A DNA stretch of 64,000 bases from Methanoregula sp. PtaB.Bin085 (GCF_002067035.1 NZ_MVQB01000043.1:85832-149831), one strand, 5' to 3'; shown: positions 28,772-38,962, counted from the stretch's first letter. Numbers and translations: made by a program. Notes: generated by a model from the sequence alone, not told the origin.

Positions 28772-28942
28772 GGGAGATCCTCCGGATCTCCCTTGTTTTG
28801 ACGGATTCCATCCTGGCTTCCGTCGATTGGTTGTCCTTGGGCGCCCTTGGACAGCTCGAAGAACGGCTCCACCGTTCTTCTCGTGTCCGCGGCATCCTGC
28901 TGGATGCCTTGGACAAACAGCATAGAACTGGACCATATATGG
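28772..28942 (-). promoter_or_regulatory. Promoter and multi-hairpin leader of the 167-residue protein gene
   Basis: Read on the minus strand: a TATA-like CCATATATGG (28933-28942), then hairpins at 28908-28891 (7-bp stem, 4-base loop), 28888-28849 (GAAGAACGG/CCGTTCTTC core plus outer GGACA/TGTCC), 28824-28800 (6-bp stem) and 28792-28772 (GGGAGATCC/GGATCTCCC, 3-base loop). The ribosome binding site follows. GGACA at 28849-28853 can pair either with 28884-28888 or with TGTCC at 28832-28836, so two alternative folds exist. No known riboswitch class was recognised. Confidence 0.55.
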
Positions 28943-29353
28943 CCTTCCCCGCCACTTTGAATCCGGGGCAGGAGAATGGTGCTTTCAGGAGATCTGGGCC
29001 ATCTTCAATGCGCATTTGGTCCCGGGGGGTTTTAATGAGACGGAATATTTTTGGTATGCGGGATGCTTCGAGAGGGTTTGTGTCTGAGGATGCCGGATTT
29101 ATCGCAGGTCCTGACTGGAACAATATGTTATGGAAAAATCATTGGATCCACACTCTTGGGGGCTCCGCTGACGCTCTGCCCCCGCCGCTGTGGCAGCCCC
29201 CGCATTGCGATAACCACTCAGAAGGTATTCGGAGAATCCGAAAGAACAAGTAATTATCCGCCATCCCAATGCGCCCCGTCCCCCATCGGGGGACTGGTGG
29301 CGCAAGAGGGGGGTTCATATTTTGGAACAGGATTTTTCCAGACAGCGAAAATG
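28943..29353 (+). repeat. Gene-free stretch with bipartite GC-rich repeat, copy 2
   Basis: Part A lies at 29149-29216 (GGGGGCTCCGCTGACGCTCT and CCCCCGCCGCTGTGGCAGC) and part B at 29254-29310 (CAATGCGCCCCGTCCCCC...TGGTGGCGCAAGAGGGGGG). The same A-B order and spacing occur at 15320-15505. 28943-29148 holds nothing I can support. Confidence 0.6.
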
Positions 29354-29660
29354 CAATCGCGATCATGATCGCGATTGAAATTTTGATCCGGATCGATCGG
29401 ACTTTGATTTTTGTTTTTCAATCAAGGTTTGATTGAAAAATTTTCAGCAGACTTTGATTGAAATTTTTCAAGCGACCTTTGATTGAAAACCGGTTGACGG
29501 ATCGATCGTTCCGTCGTAATACCCGGATTGTGGCTGATGAGGATTAGTTTAACTTTTTGTAGGCAAACCTTGATTGAATTTTTTTCAGCAGACTTTGATT
29601 GAAAATTTTCAAGCAAGGTTTGATTTAGTTTTTTCAAGCGCGATCGTGATCGCGATTGAA
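29354..29660. repeat. AT-rich 25-bp repeat array bordered by GATC palindromes
   Basis: A perfect 24-bp palindrome (29354-29377, half CAATCGCGATCA) opens the array and a close variant (about 29636-29656) closes it. Between them 25-bp units of form TTTGATTGAAAATTTTCAAGC plus four variable bases occur at 29428, 29453, 29478 (partial), 29569, 29594 and 29619. Each unit contains its own TTGAAAATTTTCAA dyad. There are no spacers of constant size, so it is not a CRISPR array. It lies directly before the defence-like gene pair. 29661-29845 holds nothing further except AT-rich promoter DNA. Confidence 0.6.
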
Positions 29661-29873
29661 CATGTGAGATTGAGCAAGCGGAGTTTGAATAAATAGGGCC
29701 ATAATTGCGTGTTGAAGAAATAACTATACATTCATTCGTGAGAGAAAGATAATTGGATTTGCTCGAAATATTCGTTGATAAAATTTTAATGTTTAAAACC
29801 ATTTTTCTATTTTTTCGGATTCTTACGATTTTTTCGTAGAAACTTTTTATATTCTAAAATCTTACACATACCT

Positions 29874-31163
29874 ATGTTAATTGAGTATACAGTTGCAAAT
29901 TTTCGTTCAATAGCAGATGAAGTTAAACTTAGTATGATTCCAGTCAGGGGTAACTCAAAACCATATAATATAATGAGCGTAGACAAAAACGATAATATTA
30001 AAAAATTACTAAGAAGTTGCACTATATATGGGGCAAACGGATCGGGCAAGACGAATGTAATTCTTGCATTGAGCAAAATGAAATCTCTTGTCCTACATTC
30101 AAAAAACCAAAATGCAGGACAGTCGTTTCGGGAATACCAACCATTTATTTTAAATTCGGAATATTCAGATAAACCCGTTCAATTTGGAATCACCTTCATC
30201 AAAGATAACATAATTTACAAATACGAATTTTCATTTACAAAGACTAAAATTACGTTTGAAAAATTATCATATTTTAAAGGGAAAAAAGTGATCGAGATCT
30301 TTCGGCGAGAGGAAAATAAATTAGAACCATTTATCGATCATGATGAATTACAATCATTATTTTCACATACCGGCGAAAATGTATTGTTTGTCTCAAAAGC
30401 AAATAATGAATATAAAAAATTTGGGCCTGTTTTTAAATGGTTCAATGAGGTTTTAAGTCCAATTGGTCCATTATCTCGCATTTCAGAGGATAATACAATA
30501 GAATATATGAATCAATCCGAAGAAAACAAAAAGAAGCTTATAAAATTTTTACAATATGCAGATTTTGACATTTATAATATTTCTGGAAAAATCGAGAGAT
30601 TTGATGATCCCGCAATTTTCGATTCATTTAAAACATTTATGAACACTCTTGGCGCTAAAATTGATACAAATATTATTTCAAATAAATCGTCATCACAAAT
30701 AGAATTTGGGAATTCAGAAATTAAATCCGTAAGAAAGCGAGTTGATGATACTGAAGTAATAGTTAATTTTTCAAAATTTGAATCAGATGGTACTCAACAA
30801 TTTTTTAAATTAGCAAGCATTTGGTTGCAATCAATATTAGAATCGGATAAAGTTTTGATTATTGATGAATTTGATATCCTACTGCATCCGGATTTACAAA
30901 ATTTCCTTTTAAAGGTATTTCATGATCCAGAGCTCATTAAAACAAAATCTCAAATTATTTTTACAACACATAACACCAATATTTTAGCCTCCAATTTTTT
31001 TAGACGCGAACAAATTTGGTTCACCGAAAAGAATATTGATACAAAATCGACTGAGCTATATTCTCTCTTAGAATATGAAAAACGTCATGATAGATCTGTT
31101 GAAAAAGCATATTTATTTGGTAGATATGGAGGATTACCTGATTTAAAATATGGAAAATTCTAA
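29874..31163 (+). CDS. AAA/ABC-type ATPase of an ATPase-RloB module
   Basis: A 429-residue ATPase of the RloA/AAA_15-like group (SMC/OLD-like). It starts MLIEYTVANFRSIADEVKLSM, has Walker A YGANGSGKTNVI (about 52-63), Walker B KVLIIDEFDILLHPDLQ (about 325-341), and QIIFTTHNTNILA with the switch His. It begins about 25 bases after a TTTTTATATT TATA box, hence probably leaderless. It is far AT-richer than the neighbouring genes, which suggests horizontal transfer. It is followed after 25 bases by an RloB-like gene; such pairs are known from abortive-infection and restriction-linked loci. Confidence 0.88.
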   Translation: MLIEYTVANFRSIADEVKLSMIPVRGNSKPYNIMSVDKNDNIKKLLRSCTIYGANGSGKTNVILALSKMKSLVLHSKNQNAGQSFREYQPFILNSEYSDKPVQFGITFIKDNIIYKYEFSFTKTKITFEKLSYFKGKKVIEIFRREENKLEPFIDHDELQSLFSHTGENVLFVSKANNEYKKFGPVFKWFNEVLSPIGPLSRISEDNTIEYMNQSEENKKKLIKFLQYADFDIYNISGKIERFDDPAIFDSFKTFMNTLGAKIDTNIISNKSSSQIEFGNSEIKSVRKRVDDTEVIVNFSKFESDGTQQFFKLASIWLQSILESDKVLIIDEFDILLHPDLQNFLLKVFHDPELIKTKSQIIFTTHNTNILASNFFRREQIWFTEKNIDTKSTELYSLLEYEKRHDRSVEKAYLFGRYGGLPDLKYGKF

Positions 31164-31188
31164 TATTGGTATAACGTAAATTCAATCA

Positions 31189-31791
31189 ATGAATTTTCAA
31201 AGAGAGAGATCACACAACAGAAAACCAAGAAATTTCATTCATATCTATTCAAATGGGTATTCTGAAATTAATTACTTCACTTTAAAGAAGATTCATAGCA
31301 ATAAAAAAAATATACGAATTGAGCCATTTTTTGAGAATGCGGGAAACCCCCATCAAATGGTAAAACTTATTGAGAGAAAATATTCCGCGAAAGATTTGGA
31401 TCCTAATGATAGGATATATTGTGTCACAGATGTTGATGATGCAACAGACATTTGTATCAATGATGCAATGACACGAAAAGCAAAATTTATCACATTAATT
31501 TTATCAAATCCGAATTTTGAGCTATGGCTTCTTCTTCATTTCAAATTATATACTCATCAGTTTTCGAAAAATGAGACCGTTGAAAAATTAAAGGTGTTCC
31601 TTCCAGAATACCAAAAACCAGAAATCGAACCACATTTTTCTCAATTATGTAAAAATGAAGCACAAGCGATACAAAATGTATCTAAGTTAAAAAAATACCA
31701 TACAAAAGAGAAGAGAAATCTATTCTTGCGTGATGCAAATCCATATTCCTTTATTGGGGAAATTATCGAAATAATCAATTCTTTTGAATAA
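31189..31791 (+). CDS. RloB-like protein (TOPRIM-type nuclease partner)
   Basis: A 200-residue protein matching RloB/AbiL-second-component proteins. Landmarks are the N-terminal basic RKPRNFIHIYSNGYSEINYF, the acidic VTDVDDATD, and SNPNFELWLLLHF, a hallmark of the family, followed by Lys-rich helices. RloB proteins are thought to have a TOPRIM-like metal-binding fold. The usual EG...TE..YF start of that motif is here SNGYSEINYF, so the first acidic residue appears to be replaced. AT-rich like its partner; the two form a likely defence module. Confidence 0.82.
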   Translation: MNFQRERSHNRKPRNFIHIYSNGYSEINYFTLKKIHSNKKNIRIEPFFENAGNPHQMVKLIERKYSAKDLDPNDRIYCVTDVDDATDICINDAMTRKAKFITLILSNPNFELWLLLHFKLYTHQFSKNETVEKLKVFLPEYQKPEIEPHFSQLCKNEAQAIQNVSKLKKYHTKEKRNLFLRDANPYSFIGEIIEIINSFE

Positions 31792-31834
31792 CAGTATTTG
31801 AAAAATTTTTAAGGGCAATTATATCATGTCTCTT

Positions 31835-32968
31835 CTACCCAACCCGCTTGATCCGCCCCATCGCCTCTCGCAGCTTCTCCATCGAAGCCGCGTACGACAG
31901 CCGGATCCATCCCGGCGCATAAAAAGCCGAACCAGGCGTAGCAGCAACATGACCGGCATCAAGCCACCGTGACGCAACCTCCATATCATCACCGGCAACT
32001 TTCACGAAGGCATAGAACGCACCCTCGGCCGGTGCCATCTCGTACCCCATCTTCGCGAGCTCACTCATGACGTACTTCCGCCGCCGGTCGAACTCCTGCC
32101 GCATCTGCTCCACGCAGGACTGGTCGCCTTTGAGCGCCGCAACCCCGCCCCACATGGCAAAGGTCGTGACCTGGCTGATGGAGTGCTGCTGGACCTTGGA
32201 CATCTCGGCGATGATCTCTTTCGGGCCGACAGCATACCCGAGCCGCCAGCCGGTCATGGCGTAGGCTTTCGAGAAGCCGTTGATGGTGATGGTCCGGTGG
32301 TGCATGTCGCCGAGGGACGCGAGCGAGATGTGCTCCTTGCCGTAGATCATCTTCTCGTAGATCTCGTCCGACATCGCGTAGAGATCCTTGTCCTCGCAGA
32401 GGTCGGCCACAAGCTTCATGGATTTCTTATCGAAGACAGCGCCCGTGGGGTTCGACGGGGAGTTGACCATGATCATCTTGGTCTTCTTGTTGACCTTCTC
32501 CAGCAGGGAGTCGTCAAGCTGGAAGGTCTTCGGGTTGATCGCGTGGAAGACCGGTTTCCCGCCCGCGATCTGGATGCACGGCTCGTAGGAGACCCAGGCC
32601 GGAGTGAGGATGATCGTCTCATCGCCGGGGTTCAGGACGGCCTCGCAGGTCTCATAGATGGCGTCCTTCGCACCGCAGGCAACGATCACCTGCTGGGGGG
32701 TGCAGGGGAACCTGTTCTCCTTCGTGATCTTTTCAGCGATGGCTGCCGTCAGCTCGGGGATGCCGTTGCTCGGGGCGTAATGCGTCTCGCCCCGCTTCAG
32801 CGCATCGATGCAGGCATCGGTGATATGCTTCGGGGTGTCGAAATCGGGTTCCCCGATGGAGAGGCTGATGACATCGATCCCCTGCCGCTGCATCGCCTTG
32901 GCCTTGTTGGAGATCGCGATCGTCGCCGATTCGGTAACGCCGGCGATCTTCGCCGACAGCGGCTTCAT
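31835..32968 (-). CDS. Class I/II aminotransferase, aspartate type
   Basis: A 377-residue PLP aminotransferase. The PLP Lys is in [19 protein letters not shown] (about 233); [13 protein letters not shown] and the substrate Arg near the C-terminus (PGWIRLSYA) are present. It probably transfers amino groups between aspartate or another amino acid and 2-oxoglutarate. It overlaps the ribH stop by four bases, so it is translated from the same message as the lumazine synthase gene. Confidence 0.93.
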   Translation of the reverse strand: MKPLSAKIAGVTESATIAISNKAKAMQRQGIDVISLSIGEPDFDTPKHITDACIDALKRGETHYAPSNGIPELTAAIAEKITKENRFPCTPQQVIVACGAKDAIYETCEAVLNPGDETIILTPAWVSYEPCIQIAGGKPVFHAINPKTFQLDDSLLEKVNKKTKMIMVNSPSNPTGAVFDKKSMKLVADLCEDKDLYAMSDEIYEKMIYGKEHISLASLGDMHHRTITINGFSKAYAMTGWRLGYAVGPKEIIAEMSKVQQHSISQVTTFAMWGGVAALKGDQSCVEQMRQEFDRRRKYVMSELAKMGYEMAPAEGAFYAFVKVAGDDMEVASRWLDAGHVAATPGSAFYAPGWIRLSYAASMEKLREAMGRIKRVG

Positions 32969-33384
32969 TTCAACCGCTTGACCATCTTGATGGCAGACTC
33001 AACGGCCCGCTTGGCGTAATCGATCCGCTCGTTGGCCTCGAGCCGGGTCATGCCGGGCCCGGAGATGCCGAGCGAGACAGGCTTGCCGAACTCGAGCGAG
33101 AGGTCGATGATCTTCCGGGCCGCGTGCTGGACAACGATCTCGTCGTGCTGGGTTGCACCCTCGATGACGCAGCCGATGGTGACGACCGCGTCGACCTTAC
33201 CTGAGGTCAGGAGTTTCTTGATCGCAAGCGGCATGTCATAGGCGCCGGGCACGTAGATGCAGTCGGTCACTTCCGCGCCGAGGAACGCCGCGTGCTCCCG
33301 GCCCTCGATCTCCATCATGTAGGTGATGTCGCGGTTGAACTCCGCGACAACGAATCCGAGCTTTATGGGGTTGGTTTCACACAT
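32965..33384 (-). CDS. ribH: 6,7-dimethyl-8-ribityllumazine synthase
   Basis: A 139-residue lumazine synthase, the penultimate step of riboflavin (and hence FAD and F420-precursor) supply. The landmarks are [12 protein letters not shown], the substrate loop [14 protein letters not shown] and [14 protein letters not shown] with the catalytic His. It is the compact archaeal form. It begins 16 bases before the minus-strand aminotransferase overlap chain and shares its transcript. Confidence 0.95.
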   Translation of the reverse strand: MCETNPIKLGFVVAEFNRDITYMMEIEGREHAAFLGAEVTDCIYVPGAYDMPLAIKKLLTSGKVDAVVTIGCVIEGATQHDEIVVQHAARKIIDLSLEFGKPVSLGISGPGMTRLEANERIDYAKRAVESAIKMVKRLK

Positions 33385-33488
33385 ACTCTATCATCTCGTG
33401 TTATGGGTCATAAATTTCTGCTCTGCAGAAATCTTCCGGGATAACGATGACCCCGGACTACCCGTACACGTTAATCTCATTTTTTTTG

Positions 33489-33560
33489 TGTACGGGTAAT
33501 ACGGAGGAATCCTAAGCGCCCCCGCCCTCAACGGGGTCAGGGCTGGCGCAAGGGGGGCGA
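33489..33560 (+). repeat. Solo part-B copy of the GC-rich intergenic repeat
   Basis: GGGTAATACGGAGGAATCC, then TAAGCGCCCCCGCCCTCAAC and GGCTGGCGCAAGGGGGGCG. It is closely similar, base for base, to the reverse complement of 50478-50548, including the flanking AGGATTCCTC and TACCCGTAC-like ends. It sits between ribC and ribH, with no part A next to it. Confidence 0.65.
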
Positions 33561-33605
33561 TCTTTTCTGCTGATCGGGGTTTTCTCCGGGACCATAAATT
33601 TCCAG

Positions 33606-35194
<1,589 letters not shown>

Positions 35195-35204
35195 GTGGAT
35201 CTGC

Positions 35205-35242
35205 TCATAGTATTTTAAGAAAGACGCAATATAAGTTTGGAT
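35205..35242. promoter_or_regulatory. Divergent promoters of the aminotransferase and purE
   Basis: In the 56-base gap, GTATTTTAA (TATA on the minus strand, about 35209-35217) faces the aminotransferase and CAATATAAG (about 35230-35238) faces purE. Both lie so close to their start codons that both messages should be almost leaderless. Confidence 0.5.
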
Positions 35243-35250
35243 AGCAGGTT

Positions 35251-35640
35251 ATGCCAGACGTTGCCATCATCTCGGGATCCGAATCGGACGCGAAGATCAC
35301 CGACAAAGTGAAGAAGGTCCTTGACGAGAACGGGGTGCCCTACGACGCGCAGGTCATCTCGGCCCACCGCGACCCCGACCGGCTCGATGCGTATATCAAA
35401 ACGAGCGATGTGAAGATCTTCATCGCCATCGCCGGCCTTTCTGCAGCCCTCCCCGGTGTTATCGCGTCAAAGACCGACAAACCGGTCATCGGCGTCCCGG
35501 TCAGCGGGACGCTCAACGGTCTCGACGCCCTTCTCGCCATCGCCCAGATGCCCAAGGGAGTCCCGGTCGCCTGCGTTGGTGTTGACAACGGGGACAATGC
35601 GGCGTGGCTGGCGATCCGGATCCTGAAACTTACAGGATAG
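35251..35640 (+). CDS. purE: N5-carboxyaminoimidazole ribonucleotide mutase (PurE)
   Basis: A 129-residue PurE domain, shorter than most bacterial PurE (about 160) but with the active-site loops: [21 protein letters not shown] with the catalytic His, and [28 protein letters not shown]. It carries out the carboxyl shift to CAIR in purine synthesis. It is monocistronic here. Confidence 0.94.
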   Translation: MPDVAIISGSESDAKITDKVKKVLDENGVPYDAQVISAHRDPDRLDAYIKTSDVKIFIAIAGLSAALPGVIASKTDKPVIGVPVSGTLNGLDALLAIAQMPKGVPVACVGVDNGDNAAWLAIRILKLTG

Positions 35641-35943
35641 TGAGCCCGGTTTTTCTTTCCTCTTCTCTTCTGCGAGCATCCCTGTTCCCGTAAGATGCAG
35701 CTCCCTCTGTGCCGGACGTGTGAAATCACCCTGCACCTGCATGCCTGTGGGTTTTTTCCGTAATGCACACAGCCTCAAACGGGAAGCCCGGGAAAATGCA
35801 TGGCCTGTCTTCAATGTCCCTGCAGTGACCATGAGTGCCATCCTGGTTTTACCGTCGGCCGGTAATGCACCCGTCCGGGATAATGACCGGGCCGGAACAT
35901 CATCCCGCATGCATCCTGCCCCGGGAATTGATCTGCGGTATGC
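35641..35943. other. Gene-free stretch after purE
   Basis: About 300 bases without a credible gene, repeat or clear promoter. A T-rich CGGTTTTTCTTTCCTCTTCTC just after purE may serve as its terminator. The rest is the convergent 3' side of the methyltransferase gene. Confidence 0.4.
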
Positions 35944-36663
35944 TCACTCCGGTTTTCTGCCGGTCATGATAAAAACCGGGAAATCCCGGGCTTCTCCGGA
36001 AGGGGACGGCCTCTGCATGATCGCTGCAGTCCGGTCCCGGACCGAAACAAACCCTTCCGCCTCCAGGAGATCCTTCATGACGCTCCGTTCAAACCCGAAG
36101 TGAAATACACCGGCGTTCGAACTGTGGAATTTTCCGCCATCGGGATCGAGATCGATGACCGCGATCTGTCCTGACGGCCGAAGCACCCCCGCCATCATTT
36201 TCAGGAGGTGCGGTATGTCACGGATGTGATGGAACGTCATGCTGCTGATGACGAGGTCATACCTGCCATCCGGCATATCTCCCTTGTTGAGATCGGCAAA
36301 ACGCGTCCTTGCATTCGTGATGCCCTGCTTCCGGATCTTCCCGTCAAAGACCGCCAGCATCCCCTGCGAGCTGTCAACGCCCGTGATGCTCCGGACCAGC
36401 GGCTGGAGATGAAGCGTGAGCAGGCCTGTTCCGCATCCGAAATCCAGTACATCCATCTCCGGTGTCAGGGACACCATCCCGCGGATCGCCTGTGCCACAT
36501 CGTCCGCCAGCTTCACCCGCCCTGGTTCGCTGTCCCATGTTGCAGCTTCGGCGTCAAAGCTGCGGTTCTCCCCACCGGTAATATCCGTGGAGCCGGAGTC
36601 CTCTTTCTTCCCCTTCACTGCTTTCCCGGTTCCGGGATTCCGTTTCCTTGTATCCGTTGTCAT
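35944..36663 (-). CDS. Class I SAM-dependent methyltransferase
   Basis: A 239-residue methyltransferase (Methyltransf_11/25-like). SAM-binding motif MDVLDFGCGTGLLTLHLQPL (about 79-98), acidic GVDSSQGM, and LVISSMTFHHIRDIPHLLKMMAGVLRPSGQIAVIDLD as motifs II-III. The first 40 residues are charged and low-complexity. Substrate unknown. A TATA box with an adjacent dyad lies about 195 bases upstream and shares its design with the osmC promoter at 38.6 kb. Confidence 0.87.
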   Translation of the reverse strand: MTTDTRKRNPGTGKAVKGKKEDSGSTDITGGENRSFDAEAATWDSEPGRVKLADDVAQAIRGMVSLTPEMDVLDFGCGTGLLTLHLQPLVRSITGVDSSQGMLAVFDGKIRKQGITNARTRFADLNKGDMPDGRYDLVISSMTFHHIRDIPHLLKMMAGVLRPSGQIAVIDLDPDGGKFHSSNAGVFHFGFERSVMKDLLEAEGFVSVRDRTAAIMQRPSPSGEARDFPVFIMTGRKPE

Positions 36664-37027
36664 GGTCTGACCAGCTTCCTGGAATAGAATTTCGTCGTAT
36701 GAAGGACAGCATCCGGGTTATGGCAGGTACCCCGGGTATTTGCCGGTTTTTCGGGCCTGGCAAGAGTATCCGCGATTTCATTCCTGTCATCCACGGGTAT
36801 TGTGCATCTCTCTGCAATCCCCGCCGGATCATGCCGGTTGGGTTGGGGATGCAGCGATATATACCCGGAGCCGGTTTTCAAGATTATTTGAAAACAGTCG
36901 ACCGCGGGTCAAAACACCGGTTAAACCCCAATCCGGTTCACCCGAACGCCTGAGTGCCGATGACTGATCCCGGGACTGGCATCCCTGGTCAGGAAATATT
37001 ATCCTTCTGTCAACTGATATTCATACC
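36664..37027. promoter_or_regulatory. Intergenic region with TATA plus GTTTTCAA dyad
   Basis: A TATA-like GATATATAC (36856-36864) is followed by CCGGTTTTCAA and a dyad with arms GTTTTCAA (36874-36881) and TTGAAAAC (36888-36895). The same TATA-spacer-dyad design occurs at 38585-38625. It could serve the methyltransferase on the minus strand or the ArsR gene on the plus strand. The remainder holds no supported gene. Confidence 0.45.
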
Positions 37028-37390
37028 ATGGGTTTTACCGGCTGCTGCCCTGCCGACAGCGATCTTGAGATTGCCTGGCGCAATGAACTCGAGCGGGAAG
37101 CACATGAGATCACCTCGCCGGTCTTTGACGATGTTGCCGAGATGATGAAGATCGTTGCAAGCCCGCTCCGCATCAGGATCCTGTTCCTCCTGGTACAGAA
37201 GGACCATTCCGTGTATGAACTGATGTACATCCTCAAGGAACCGCAGAACCTTCTCTCCTACAACCTCGGGATCCTCAAAAAGGCCGGTCTCCTGGAATCA
37301 TACTACCGCTCGCGCCATAAAACATACCGGTTCGCCGGCGACCGGAACGCTCCCCTCATCCGGTGCCTGCGGCAGGTGCTGGTTCCCTGA
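37028..37390 (+). CDS. ArsR-family winged-helix regulator
   Basis: A 120-residue regulator. The helix-turn-helix region is MKIVASPLRIRILFLLVQKDHSVYELMYILKEPQNLLSYNLGILKKAGLLESYYRS, an ArsR-like layout. The N-terminal CCPAD holds the only Cys pair and could be a metal or redox sensor, though this is a guess. It sits between a methyltransferase and two OsmC genes, so it may control peroxide or electrophile defence. Confidence 0.85.
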   Translation: MGFTGCCPADSDLEIAWRNELEREAHEITSPVFDDVAEMMKIVASPLRIRILFLLVQKDHSVYELMYILKEPQNLLSYNLGILKKAGLLESYYRSRHKTYRFAGDRNAPLIRCLRQVLVP

Positions 37391-37401
37391 GACGGGGGAT
37401 G

Positions 37402-37833
37402 TTACCGTTTTTTCATCCGGAGATCCCAGGTGATCTCCACAGATCTCCCCAGCGTTACGGCGATCGGACAGACTGCGGTCACCGAGCGGCGGACCGCAGT
37501 GCGGACCACTTCTTCCTCGATATCCCCGCCCACCAGGAAGATGAGGTGGATTGTTTCAAACACGCGGGGTTCGTCATGCCGGAAGACGCATTCAGCTTTT
37601 ACCGTGAAGGAGCGGGGCGTTATCCCGCTGTCATCAAGCAGGAGAATAACGTTGGTACCGGTACAGGAAGCAAGGGACGCGATAAATGCATCCACCATGG
37701 AAAAACGGCGGGGCGTATCCCCTTCAGAATTCCGGGCAACAAGGGTAAGCCGGCCCCCGTCACGGTTCTCGACAACAAACCGTGTCCCGCCTTTCCACGA
37801 TGCCTTGACGAACGTCCATGTGGTGCCTGTCAT
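37402..37833 (-). CDS. OsmC-family protein (first)
   Basis: An OsmC/Ohr-like protein of about 143 residues. Family features are the RFSMVDAFIASLASCTGTNVILLL segment with its active Cys, and SVTAVCPIAVTLGRSVEITWDL, which places the second Cys near the end. The Cys pair reduces organic peroxides in known members. The frame opens at 37872, but GGGAGATC directly before ATG 37833 (MTGTTWTF) fixes the start. It is convergent with the ArsR gene, 12 bases away. Confidence 0.9.
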   Translation of the reverse strand: MTGTTWTFVKASWKGGTRFVVENRDGGRLTLVARNSEGDTPRRFSMVDAFIASLASCTGTNVILLLDDSGITPRSFTVKAECVFRHDEPRVFETIHLIFLVGGDIEEEVVRTAVRRSVTAVCPIAVTLGRSVEITWDLRMKKR

Positions 37834-37999
37834 GATCTCCCTTTGGGGAACAGTCTCGTTTCCGGACCTCATAGAGTATCGGATCGGTTCCTGCTCACGG
37901 GAATGACAGGGGGGAAACTGGAAGAGGCTGGCGCGGGGATCTGCGGATCATCCTGTTTCTGAAGATCCCTGATGCCGGGAAAAACAGGGGTCCGGGGCA

Positions 38000-38509
38000 T
38001 CATACCGCTGAGGGTATGATCTCGTGGTCCCAGGTGAGATACGAGGCCCGGCCGAAGGTTGCCGCAACCGGGCACCGCCTCATCATGATGTCGGAGATGA
38101 CCGTCTTTGCGTACTCGTCATCAATAGTGCCGGTCAGGCTGAACCTGACATGAAGCGTATCAAAGAGCGTCGGCGGTGTCGGGCGGCGGGTTCCGCTGAC
38201 CGTGATAGTGATGTCTTTCACATCAACATGGTCCTTCCTGATCATGACTTCAAGAATCTCATGAACGGTACACCCCGCGAGGGCAGAGACAAACAGGTCG
38301 AACGGGCCCGGGATCTTCCCGGAAGCCATGAGTCTGTCTGTTGCGGCCATGCTGATCGTGCAGCCGGCAGGGGTTCTTGCAACAAGGGTATCCGTGTTCT
38401 TGTCCCATGTTGCCTGAATTTTCACCGGCGGAAGTGCAGCAGGCGGGGCACAGGTGTGCACGACCGGCGTTTTTGCAGTACTTGTTTTCGCATTACTCAT
38501 GGAGGTCAC
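38000..38509 (-). CDS. OsmC-family protein (second)
   Basis: A 169-residue OsmC-like protein, paralogous to the preceding one. The landmarks are GPFDLFVSALAGCTVHEILEVMIRKD and MMRRCPVAATFGRASYLTWDHEI, giving the two reactive Cys. The first 30 residues are Thr/Pro-rich and not conserved. AGGAGTGACC lies upstream of the ATG. Its promoter carries the GTTTTCAA dyad described at 38585-38625. Confidence 0.9.
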   Translation of the reverse strand: MTSMSNAKTSTAKTPVVHTCAPPAALPPVKIQATWDKNTDTLVARTPAGCTISMAATDRLMASGKIPGPFDLFVSALAGCTVHEILEVMIRKDHVDVKDITITVSGTRRPTPPTLFDTLHVRFSLTGTIDDEYAKTVISDIMMRRCPVAATFGRASYLTWDHEIIPSAV

Positions 38510-38962
38510 TCCTTTTCATCCTCTGACACAATCACTGGATCCGGATGACCCTGCCACAGGACAGGTCAATGGTCGGTGCGGGACGCATATATGTTCAAAG
38601 CCGGTTTTCAAGAATGTTTGAAAACGGGACGGGACCGGCCCCGGCAGCCGGACTGCAGTACCTTCCGGAGAGATCATGGTTTTCTACGGCAGGGGACGCC
38701 CTGAAAAAGGATTCCGTCAAGGAGAAGGATGGTGGGAAATGTAACCATACACGGCACCAGCCCGCGGGCAGCCTGCCAGGCCTTGATTTTCCTCCCGCCC
38801 GGGATCGTGGGCGGGTAACCAGGGACGGCCGGGGAGCGAAGCGTCCCGGTTGATGTGTGCCGCCGTGTTTTTCTCTGATTCATCAGAATCAGCGTTTTTT
38901 CCGCCGGTTTTTCCTCCCACCGGAATTATTCCCCGCAGGAAGAGAAAAACATCAGTCCGTCG
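38510..38962. promoter_or_regulatory. osmC promoter dyad and structured gene-free stretch
   Basis: GCATATATG (38585-38593) is a palindromic TATA box followed by a dyad, GTTTTCAA (38604-38611) and TTGAAAAC (38618-38625). On the minus strand this gives osmC a start about 50 bases before its ATG. Further on are hairpins CCCGCCC/GGGCGGG (38794-38815), GGGACG/CGTCCC (38822-38847) and CTGATTC/GAATCAG (38875-38892), the last followed by CG and six T, as in a terminator for a plus-strand RNA. No convincing coding frame lies between them. Confidence 0.45.

Noticed and set aside
28745..29123. An upstream extension of the 28241-28744 gene or a separate reading frame over the leader
   Set aside because: The strong ribosome binding site before 28744 and the stems upstream fit a non-coding leader better; the frames lack support.
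29354..29660. CRISPR array
   Set aside because: The units are short, degenerate and mostly contiguous, with no spacers of constant length and no cas genes nearby.
29140..31800. A provirus or integrated plasmid around the AT-rich pair
   Set aside because: No integrase, replication or structural genes and no tRNA attachment site are visible; only two genes differ in composition.
36664..37000. Short frames between methyltransferase and ArsR gene
   Set aside because: None has a ribosome binding site or protein-like composition.
38545..38853. A 102-residue plus-strand frame behind the osmC promoter
   Set aside because: Its start lies upstream of the TATA box, and the protein is low-complexity with no homologous look; a non-coding role is more plausible.
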